Shown here one piece after another: positions 35,101 through 47,100 of a stretch of 64,000 nt of DNA. Made by a program: the position numbers and the translations under genes. Under the pieces are notes generated by a model that did not search any database, was not told where the DNA came from, and saw only the letters and a program-made list of their open reading frames with translations. The first letter of the stretch is position 1; the number at the start of each line of letters is the position of its first letter. The stretch lies in NCBI GenBank assembly GCA_025200525.1, contig CM045761.1, forward strand, positions 42,788,190-42,852,189, written 5' to 3'. The DNA is from Camellia lanceoleosa (Eukaryota; Streptophyta; Magnoliopsida; Ericales; Theaceae).

Positions 35101-38100
35101 CAGGGTTCCAGTTTTTTGACTGGGATGTTCTTATAAGCTTCTTGTGTCATGGGTTGCACCCAAATTTTGGTGCACTTACAGTGAATACCACATACCCAAA
35201 AGAAAAAAGAATAAATAGGAGCTACAAGAAACCAAGAAAGACGAGAGAACTTTCTTTCAAACCACCAATATGAACGAATTTAGCCTTACATAGAAACCAA
35301 AACACAATGTTGGAAATCAAGTTCTAGTATCTCCTCCCTTTCAATATTGAAATAGAGGAAGGGCCCCTAACAAACACAAAATGAGAAATAGGGCTCACAA
35401 CACTCAAAATCAACAGAGAAATAAGTTGAAGGGTGAACCAAAAATTTCAAACTTTATAACAACATGGTGCAGTGGATAAGCTAGACATCCTCCCCAAGCG
35501 AAGTACACCACAAAGACTCCCAGATGTGGTGAGAAGTAAGCAAGGGTTCCCTTGCTTTAATGGACAAGGGTGGGTAAGAAGCTAATCCAAACAAGAAAAT
35601 GCTAAGGAACTTGATACACATAAACATTAATTGGTAAAGGGATGGAACTAGTAAATACTATGATTACAAGAAGAATCAATATTATTTGTTTATAAGAAAC
35701 TAAATGGATGGGGGGAAATCTAGGGAAATTGACAGAGCAATAAATAAATTCTGGTATCTTGAAAAGAGAAACATATGAATGGAAAGGAATAATTGTAGAT
35801 AAAAATTTGAAATAAGAAGTGGTACAAATTAAAAAAAGATAATTATATTAGTGAAATTACTGTTCGGAGAATTGTCACCAAAAGGCCAAAAAGCAACTTT
35901 TTAAGTAATTTCCCAAACACATTAGCTTTTTTAGATTCTAAAAAAAGCCAAAAAGCTACTAAAACAGCCAATGTCATAATAACATTTAAACATGAAACCA
36001 ATATCAGCCAAATAGATTTATTTCTTATGAGGAGAGTTGATAAAGGAATATGTAAGGATTACAAAGAAATAGTAGGAGAGCCACACTACACAAAATATGT
36101 TAACAATAGTAGATGTATGTATTAGGAAACATAAAAGAGGATGAGTAATGGTGTAGGCACCCACAAATTAGATGGTAGAGATTAAAAGGGGAAATTTTAG
36201 CACTCTTTAACAACAAATTGATTAAGGAAGGAAAATGGACTAAAAATGAAGAAACTAATTCTATGTGGTGTGAGATGACTGTTGTATTAAAGAAGTAGCA
36301 AAAAAGAGCCTTGAAGAATCTGAGGGGAATGGGTTACCACATAAAGAAACTTGGTGGTTAATTGAAGAAGTTCAAAAAGCAATCAAAACAAAAGGAGTTC
36401 ATCACAAAGTTTTCTGCACATGTAGGAACAACAAAATTTTTGTAAGATATAAAGTTACTAAGACCAAAGCTAAGAAAGCATTCAAGTAGGTTAAATTAAA
36501 GGTTTAAGATGATCTTTATCTTAACTTATATATATATACATAAACTTGTCAAAATAAGAGAGAGAAAAAATAGAGACCCGGACTATGTCAAGTGCATTAA
36601 CAGAGAAGATTAAAGAGTGATAGTTAAGGAAATATGAGATCAAGAAATGGTGGAGAAGTTAATTGGAGAAACTATATAATGAAAACCACTCAAGAAACTT
36701 GTGTTTGGGAGAATTAAATAAATCTAGTAGTAATATTAATTAGAAATTCTTTCACAAGATCAGAGTAACAAAGGTAAAGAATGCTATGAGGAAGATGAAA
36801 GTGGGAAAAGTTGTAAGAACAGAGGGAAATACCCATTGAAGTTTGGAAGTGTTTGGGTGATGAAGGGACAATTAGTTTACTAATTTGTTTTATAAGATTT
36901 TGAATTTTAAGAAGATGTCTAATGAATGAAGAAAAAGTACATTATTTCTTTCTAATAAACAAGAACGAGATATTCAAAGCTACACTAATTATCGTGGTAT
37001 TAGGCATTGAAGAGATGAAAACATAAGACAAGACAACGGTTTCAAAAAATCAATTTGGTTTTCATGTATAGGAGATTTACTATGGAAACTATTTTTCTAC
37101 TTAGGCAATTTAATGGGAAAATAAAGAAAAAAGAACAAAAATTTCCACATGGTGTTCCTAATTTAGAAAAAAAACATATGATAGGGTCCCTAGAAAATAA
37201 TGTAGAGAGTTTTCCAAAAGAAACGAGCACTGGTTTAGACAAAATGATGTATTGAAAGACATGCATGATGGACTCGTGTCGTGACTAGTGTAAAGACATG
37301 TACAATGGACTTGTGACTAGTGTAAGAAGAATTGTAGGGGGAAAAACAAGTAATTTACAATACATGAATGACCAACACCGAGTCTTTACCTTTTTGCATT
37401 AGTTATGAATGAATTTATTAGGAATATTCAAAAGGATATCCCTTGATATATGTTGTTTACAGATGATATAGGTTAGTTGATAAACAGGAGAACGAGTAAA
37501 CTTTTACACGAGAATTGTGAAGAGATATTTTAGAAACTAAACACTTTAGGTGAAGCATGACTAAGCAAGAATATATGAAGGGTAGCTTTAGAAAAAGTAC
37601 AAATAGGGATAAAGGTCGAACAAAACTTGATGGGCATGAGATACCTAAGAGTGATTATTTTAATATTTTGGGTCAATTATACATAGAGATTGATTGAGAA
37701 GGGCATGATCCATAGAATTAGGGAGAGATGAATGAACTGCAGGAGTGCATTAGGAGTGTTGTGTGATCATAGTATTCCTATAAAGTTGGAGGGAAAATTT
37801 TATGGGACTGCTATAATACCTGTTATGATGTATGGTTCTGAATGTTGAGAGGTAAAGAAAAAACATGTTCTAAAAATGAGTGTAATTGAAATGAAAACAT
37901 TAATATAGATGAGTCTTGTTACAACAAAAGACATTAAGAAATGAAGCTATTAGAAGGAAGTTAAAATAGCACAACTTCAAGATGAGACGATGGAAAAATG
38001 ATTGAGATGGAATGATTACAGATCAGCTTCATAGACCATTAACCAGCTTGTAAAGAGGAGTGATTTGATCAATGCAGAGGGTGAAACAAAATAAAAGAAA

Positions 38101-41100
38101 CCCAAGGGGAACTTGTGTTGAGCAGATACAAAAAGATATGATCCGCGTTACATGGACTTGGCTGTTTTGGGGGGAGTATTCATGTCAACACTACATGCTA
38201 CAAGTGTGGGTGTGGAATCTAGATCAGTTCGATCTCACCCGGACATGGCCAACTCAAAGTGGAAGAAGATGTGTGTACCTTACAGAGAAGTTCGATCTGT
38301 GAGTTTATGGCTCAGAAACAAAGTTCGATCAACGCCGGTCGGTGATGATGTTGAAGTTCTTGATCGGAGTCGGCATCAAAATTTAATCAGATTTGAGTTT
38401 GATCAAAAATTCGACCATTTGAGAGATCAAGTTTGAAGAATCAATCAGATCTGACTGTTCTATTTGAGAGAGAGGCTTTGATTTGAGAGGTAGCAAAGTT
38501 GGGGTTTATGTGAAACTGTGACAAAAGAGAGGGTAGACGGAGAGAGTGAGTATCAAGTCCTATCACCTTGTGAAAATATGAGAGAGAGAGAGAGCGCTAT
38601 GTTACATAGACTCTTTAAACTAAATCAAATATCCATGTCGGACACTAGACACTCGGACAAGGGCATGGGATATGTATCCGATACTTTCCATTGGGTATTT
38701 CTCATATATGTATATTTAACACTGTTATATGTATCATGTGTTGTGTAATTGTTATAAAATACCTTTTTGACGTTGTATGTTACATATAGTACTATTTTAT
38801 CTCACATAATAGATTAAAAATATAAAAATATGACCCTTAAATTTGAAATTTGATGAGTCTGACCTCTAGATACACACCCGACACTCGTATCTGAGTCCAT
38901 GTAACACACACACACAGAGAGAATCCACGTCATTGCTATTATGCGTAGAGAAGTGGAATTGAGTAGGCAAACCATTAATTGATACAATTTACTTAATTGA
39001 TATATTAACTTTGCTCAAATAAATATGCAAATATAGTAAAAATAAAACTAAGCTTAAAAAAATTAATTGATTTGTTAACTAGGTAACTTAATTATTTAGG
39101 GCATGTTTGGTAATATTTATATTTACAATTTTTAGTTTGTATTTACAGAAATTTTAAAAATTGTAAAAAAAAACTCTCATTTATAAAAAAATATTGGTTT
39201 CATTTGTTCATTTTATTTATTTATTTATTTATATTGTCATTTCTTCTTTCGCCCACTCTTTCCGACTACCACTCATTATTGCACATCACTACCATCGGCA
39301 ATGATCTCCAACCACCACCTCCCTCAACCACAAAACCACCTTCTATGGTTACCTTCAGCTACCACCGAACAACCATCTTTGACTATCAACAACCACTTTC
39401 GGCCATCACTTCCCACGACCGCCAACCACGTTCAACCACCACCTCCCACGGTTGACAAACACTTTCGACGGCCAACAAACACCTTCAACCACCATTTCTA
39501 ACAGTTAACAACCACCTCCCGTAACCCCCTTTCACTTGCTTTCAAAACAAAATTTTAAAAAACTTGTCTAACAAACATGTTTTCTGTTTTCGTTTTTACC
39601 CAAAATAAACATAAACGTGTTTAATGTTTTCTGTAAACAAAAAAAAGTGAAATGTTACCAAATGACACCTTATTGTCATGATTCATGAATTGATAAGTGA
39701 TATTAAAAAAGTATTATTAGTTAATCAATAAATTATTGGCAATTGGGAATCATAAATATTTATTAATTGATTAATTATCTAATAGATACATTATATTTCG
39801 TATTTCCATACACGTATTTAATTTTTTAGCTGAGTCCCTAAATCCTATAATTAAAAAAATGGGAGAATTTGACTCTTGGACACGTATCCGTATCTGACAC
39901 TTGTGCTAAGTCCATGTAACATACGATATGACTAGCTTAAATATGACTAGCTTAAACTTAACTGAAGGCATAAAATTGAATATAACCAATTGGAGGAAAG
40001 GAATCCATATAGCTAACCCCAAAGGTTGAGTTGAGGTTATGAGATGAGCAAGAGGACCAACAATTGCTGCACAAAGGATGAAGTAGCAAACAAGGACCCA
40101 AATAACAAAAATCCAACCAAAAACCTCATTAAGCATCCTTCCACCCATCAAAAATTTGATGCTTGAAAATCCCCAACATTGAAGAACTTCCAAATTCATA
40201 TGTATGTAATTAGTGTTGGTTCGTCTTTAAATGCTAGTCATCTTGCAATAAAACCGAAGACTCAATAAAATGGTTGCCTCTAAGATTTTTTATTTTTTTG
40301 ATAAATAAAATTTATTGAAGAATAGCATCAAGAAGATGCTAAAGAATACAAGAAGACACCCCCAAAAAAGAACATTAGCCAATTACATCATCAAGGAAAT
40401 CTAAAAAGGTAAACAAATCAGGATCCACACGCCCTGACACCCAACCACACAAGACTCTCAAAAACCTATCTTCTAACCAAAAAGCCGAACGAGCAATTCC
40501 CTGAAAAATATGCCGTTTTCGCTCCAACCACAACAAACATATTAAGCACAGAGGGGCCAAAGCCCAAGCCAGGTAGGCATATATATCGCAGCTTTTTTAT
40601 AGCTCAAAGATATATGGTTCACATTGTCATGACTTCTTTTTTTGATACCTAAGAACATTGGTAGTGAGATTTAAGGGGTAGGGGTGTTGTAGTTGGGATT
40701 GGAACTCAACTATGGGGATAAACAATGGCCTTAACACTGGGCTAACCCCTCTGCTCACAGTGTCATGACTCCAAAGTTTAACAATTTGGCTAGTAACTTC
40801 CTTCTAAAAGCAAACTACATGCATTCAACCTGGTGGTTTCAATTAAATTTGATATACCCAAAACACAAAAATTAACATAATGCTCAAAAAGGGATCAGCA
40901 CAAATTAACAAAAAAAAATTATAATGTAAAGTTTAACTCTTTCCTTCTAAGACAATGCAACTATTTGAAGCAACTGATCCACAGTTGCATGATTGAGTCA
41001 CAAATTGCACATTTTTTAGTCAATTCTCATGTTCAGGTGACATATATCCTTTGTATAAAAAAATCTATGTTCCCAAGTCTGATGATGATCTCTTTGACTA

Positions 41101-44100
41101 TTTGGCATTATTTGACATTTGTTGGCTTCTACTAAACAAGAAATAAAGGAACCCAAAAAGCTACAAAGAGGGAAAAAAATTTCATACAAGGGTGACCTTG
41201 TGTTGATCAAGTGTGCTCTCTAGTGATTGACATGGGAAGCTGCACTAATATTGAATCTGGAGATGATGTGAAGAAATTGGGTTTGAAAGTGGAGCCACAT
41301 CCTGAGCTTATCACGTGGCATGAATTACCAATACCAAACCTAATATTGATAAGTATACCATGTGACATTCAACATGGGCAAGCTCAAAGAGGCAGCAATA
41401 TGTGATGTTCTACTTCTTAACCTCTGTCATATTCTTTTGGGTTGTACATGGGACTATGACGCTGTATGTATTGGATGTACCAATACTTTCTTTCATTGAT
41501 GACGCAAAGAAATACACTCTTACTCACATCACCAATTTCAGAGCCATTAAATTAAAGAAAAATTCCGTTGAGTCAGCGTGTTTCTCTTTCAGATGGGATA
41601 CTTGGACGTGCTCCTAACTTGGCAGAATCGAGCCTTGTTCAACAGAGGAGAATTTGATGGTACAACACTTAACTAGCTAGAGGCATGGTATATGATTTGG
41701 AAGCCTAGTATGAAGCCTGTGGGTCCAGTGTGGACTGAAGGCTTTTTGGTCCAATAAATGTAATTGGTAGACTTTCATTATTAGCAGTAGTATTATTTAG
41801 TTAGCATTTAAATAAATATTTGCTTAGGATATTTGATTATGTTTCCAAATAATGACAAGATCTAGTTTCCTAACTAATTAAATTAGGGCTTTTGGCCTAT
41901 AAATATTAGGCTTTGCTTTGTGTTATTTAGATTGGATTTAATAATGTTGAAAGTGTGTTAAGGTTGTGGCCGTTTTGTGTTCTTCTCCCCCTTTTCCTAC
42001 TGTGTTTTCCATCAAGTCTCTAAGGAGGTGAAAAGAACCAATCTCAACAAAGCTTGAGAACAAAGCAAACTAAAAAATTGTCATGAATGATGAATGAGCA
42101 TCAACTGCCCCTCCTCTATGAGAAAAGTATCACGGTTACACCATGTCATCAAACTAATGCGGTGTAATTAACCAATCATTTTGCAGAACTATGCCCAGCT
42201 GGCATACACATTATTTGATATCCAAGTCAACAAGAAATAAGGAGGGAAGACAGGACGGAGTTAACCTCATTAGTAGGCCACCAAGTTTCTCTCTCCATAA
42301 TCATCTAAAATTTCTCTAAAATTGATCACCGTGTAGTCATTTCTTGCTACAATTCTGAAACTGTAGAAGACATACATTTTCTCCTCTTTATCCTCATCTT
42401 TTAAAAACTATGAAACCCTAATAATATAGAGCAGTGATTGTCATTGATGAAGCAGCATGTGTAGTTGGTGAACCAAAAAGAACACTATAACGATCTTGGA
42501 GCTACTTAACAAGGTTGGTTTCTCCCAGTGTATGTGTTTAATCCTTGTAATTGATCTGATGGTATTTTTACATCGTCAAAATACTTGTCCCTTCTATTAT
42601 TTCTTTAGGAACATGAATTTTTTTATAAGGCAAACATATACATATAACAGAGCATTGTATATGCATAATTTGTTGCGAAATCCCAAACACAAAGGCCCTG
42701 TTTGGTTGAGTTCTGAAACTATGTAACTGTTCAGATTTTTTATTTCAAATTTTGATTTCTTGAAAAAAAAAAAAATTCCCTTTCTTCTACATCAATATTT
42801 TTTCCACGGTTACAACCATTATTTCTGTACAAGCATCATGTATGCGTAGCCTTCTAGTTCAGTTAAAGAGAAAAGGAAAAAAATACATAAGCAATATATG
42901 ACCATATCCCATTCCCAAATTCTTGAAAATCAATTCACCAGTAAAACTTAAAAAATAAGCACTTGTTCTCAAATTATTTCATGAATAAAAAAAACACTAT
43001 ATACTCCTCCCGCTACAAATACACAAAAATCAGCCATCATTTCTTCCATTATTTATCTGCAGATAGCTTTAAGAGCAGCCCTCACAGCTTAATTAGCTAT
43101 TTCAAATGCTCCATCACAAGGATTGCAAATCAATGCTCCACTAGTGCCACTATTGATTATAGAAAATTCTATGCACCTAAAAAATTTGTCAAGAAAAATA
43201 CCATCAATGAAGTGTGGTTGAGATTTAATTGTTGAATTGTGAAGTCTATGTACAGAATGAATCCAAACCACACATTGATGTTTCTAGATAAAATCCAGAA
43301 TAAAAAATTTGAGTATATAGTATTATTGATTAAGTATTATTTTGAAAAAACTAATGCATAAGTCAAAAAAAGCACTTGTTCAGGTGACTATAAATACCAA
43401 GATGGGGTTGAACCAAAAAAATGGTAAACAACCCAAAATACAGTAGCTAGCATTCTTCCACAGCACCAAAAAAGCAAAAGATGCTTCAGCATCACTAAAA
43501 TAGAATATAAAAAAAATATTACACACAAAAATGTGAAGGCATATTGGGCAAAAAACGATGACAGTATGAGCATCATGGAATCATCACCAAGAAGCAGCTT
43601 TACACTCTCATATTATAAACTTCTACTATATTGTACAGATTGGCATAAGGTCTTTCCTTACGAATGAATGAAAGAAAATCTGTGCTGCTCATCATCCGTC
43701 CCCACAAACCCACACCAACAAGAAGAAAAAATTTGCTCTTTCTTTGTCCTCTCCTCTTAAAGTTCGCTGGAAAAAGTAAATTTACAAGTTAATGAAAGTA
43801 TATACATTTGGAAATTGTCCTCCACTTCAAGAATAAATAGCTACATACACATCCACTACACCCATGTGTCTCTCCAGGATGCAGCCTCCCATCCATCACT
43901 TCTTTGGCTCCCCTCCCACCAAAGCTCCTTTTTGAAATTTGAAAAGGCAGATCATACAACTTGTCCTACAAGTGACCCATCCAACAGTTGGTGTCCCCAC
44001 CTATCCTAATCACCTGGAATGTGTTGCCTACACAAGCCACCACCTTCCGCATAGCAAACGCCTCTTCTTTTTTTTTTTTCTTTTTTTTTGGTCTAATTTT

Positions 44101-47100
44101 ATTTTTTGTTGATAAATCCATAGCAAGCGCCTCTTTGTTCATCAACAACCCTAGAATTTGAGAAATTATTTAGTAGGTCCAACCTATAGAACATGCGGTT
44201 TGTCACTTCCCCAAAACACCATCCATGCTTTCCCAACGGTGCTCTCTGCGTCTTCCTCTTTCCCACAAAGAAACCAATAAAAATGGCATTTTCAACTTCT
44301 CCAAAACACCGTCTATGCTCTCCCAACTGTACTCTCTGTGTCTTCCTCTTTCCCACAGAGTGACCAATTAAAATGGCACCTTCACTTCTCCAAATATAAG
44401 TGAAGAGAAACGGTGTCATGGTATTGAAAAATGAGAGGGTGAGTGGAAGGCATTTTCCACTGAAATTCCCCATGGTGATGGATTGGTGATTTTGCTGGAC
44501 AGTGAAAATGGAAATTCGGTGCGAGACAATTGAAAAGGAGGAGAAAGGGGATTAGGCTAGAAGTGAGTGGTGTTTTTGAGAAGTCATTTTTGCCATCTCT
44601 CTCCTTTTCTCTTTTATTTATTTTTGAATTCCTCTATTTTCCATCAATTCCCATATGGTGTGTGACGGCATTGGAAGTTCCTATCCATTTCAAAACTAGA
44701 AGGGGTTTGGGTGCAAGCAAGTGTTCACAAACCTCAAGGAAAAAGTTGTTGCTCAAAACTATAATTGCACTAAAAATGGAGGTATTGCTTGTCTCGTCAT
44801 TGATTGGGTATACCCTTATTAACCACTCTTTCCCAACTGATCTTAGGCCTTGATATCAAGATGCTCCACAATGTCAAGTCTTATAAAGAAGCACACAGCG
44901 CCACATATAGCTATATATATAGAAGAAAGGTTTTACACGAGCTAAACTCAAATCATTTAGTTATTGGGTTTTACACTAGTACTTCACATTCTCTCTCTCT
45001 CTCTCTCGATATATACGCCATGTAATAATGAGTCCATAATATCCAAATTCCCCCATCCGCCCCACTTTGTTCTTCCGACACTGCACAGAGGGAACGCCCC
45101 AAACTTGTTCTTCCGACATTACACTGGAGCTGCATTAGTTAAGCAGAGTCCAGAACAGAAGCAGAGACCAAATCCCCCAAGATCGACAGCGACACTCCAA
45201 CGGCGAAAACCAAAGAGGCGGACCACCGTCGTGGATCTGATCATATCCTTGGATTGTTCAAAGTAATCCTTCAAAGTGAATCCTCCTCAGGTATAGCTTG
45301 GAGTTATTGGGTACACTCGGGCTTTGAGTATGTTCCAGGTATTGTTGGGGTTCCCACTGTTCTTCAATTTCTAGGGCTTTGTTTCTCTTAAAACCAAAGA
45401 CGGAATCTGGGTTACTGAGTGCTAAGCCTAGTTGTTGTTGAAAGTGGCCAAGCTGACTTACAAGGTGGAGAGTTTCCTGTGCAACCAGAGGTCTTGCCCT
45501 CCACCTGTTCGACAAAATGCCTCAGTGAACTCTACTATTAAGAAGTCATAAGATGATTAAGGAGAAAGAGAGAGAGACAGAGGGACAAAGAGAGAGACAG
45601 AGAGGGTAGCAAGCTATCAACGAAGAAGGGCAAACTAGCTAAGAGCAAATTAGCGAAGAGTAAATCAAAATGTAAATCTGCTAAGTGCAAATCAACCAAG
45701 GTCTCCTTGCAGGAGTTTGATAATCTGGTGGATGCTCAAATATCTACCGATGAGATGCCTGCTGTACTCCCCCGCAGGTCTACACGCATCCGAGGAGCCC
45801 CCAAATTTCTCATATCTGGAGATTTTGTGGGACCATGGCAAGGGCCCTCGAATGAAAACAAAAGGGGTTTAAGGGATGTGGAATCGGAGGATAGCTCAAT
45901 CGAGTGTGATTGTGTCGATCTATGTTTGTGTGGAAATCTTGGTGCACCACGATTGCAAATGCAAGCCTCAACTGAGCAATCATCAAAGCAGCATCAAACA
46001 CCTAATGCATGGAACACACCAACTAGAGTGCTAACCGATCTTGAGCAGTGGCCAAAATTGGCCATTGTTTCCCCACTGGCGGCAAATGAAATGATAATGA
46101 CAAATAAACTTGGCTCACCCAGTGTTGATCAAATGAGAGAACTAATTGGCACCAAGCAATAGAAGAGTGTTGAAAATGTGCGAGCTTGTAGAAATGAGGA
46201 TTTGGTTGAACTACATATAGAAGACACACAATCTGGCAAGGGTGAATGTCTTGATGGTCATACAACTGCTATACCAAGTAAGCCTCTACAAGCTTGGAGC
46301 TCTTTACTTAAAGAAGAGATTAACAAGGTGTCAAAAATGAAGTATAAAATAGGTGCCCATAAGATTGAGAACCTAGTAGATGGCATGTACAATGTCCCTA
46401 TAGAGATCTCAAAAAAAGGCTTTTCTCATTGGGAAAATGCCTTGGTTGGATACTTCATTGATAAAAGATTCCCTTTCCACTATGTGAAAATTTGGACAGA
46501 GAAACTTTGGGAAATTTGCTTGAAGATGTTGTATAGCGATCCCGATATTCCCTTACTGTATTTGTTTTATTCCGGACTTTGGTTCCATGGAGTTGGTAGT
46601 TGTATCTATCTTATTGTCGTCCTTTGATTCCACTTCTTTGAATTTTAGGATGCGTTGAGTATGTTTCGAGCAGGTGGGTTGAGCCTTGGTCTAAAATCTT
46701 GTTATCGGGTTTTTGGTCTTTCCACTCGAGCGGGTCTTGGAGCGCTCGAGCGGAGATTGCACACTCCCAGTATTTTTGTGCCCTGCAAAACTTCTGCAGG
46801 TGTGATTTTCTCGCCGGCGGGTCGCGCTTGGCGGGCTTAGCGGGCGTGCATCTTTGGTGTAAGTTCGGGAGGAAAATCGCTCGGCGGATGGTTTTCACGC
46901 CGGCGGATGTGTTTTGCCTTTGTGTCTTGGCGCTCGGGCGGGACTTCTTGCGCCAGCGTGCATTTTGTTCCTAACGCCGGCGTTGTGTTTGCCTCAGCGG
47001 ACTGTTGTATAACGAGGCGGGGTATTTTTAAATCACTTTTTACAATTCCTCTCTCTCTCTTACTTTTCAAAAAGCCTTTTTGAGAGCTCCTCTCACTAGA

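Noticed and set aside
35440..35570. Possible tRNA-like or SINE-like stretch (TGGTGCAGTGGATAAG, later GGGTTCCC)
   Set aside because: The spacing and second box fit poorly, there is no tail or duplication, and no cloverleaf could be drawn by eye.
39906..40199. Hydrophobic 97-residue minus-strand frame resembling a membrane protein
   Set aside because: No recognisable family, lies in an intron between element fragments, and T-rich antisense DNA gives such frames by chance.
42697..42735. GGCCCTGTTTGGTT MITE-like terminus
   Set aside because: No inverted partner or duplication was found within several kilobases on either side.
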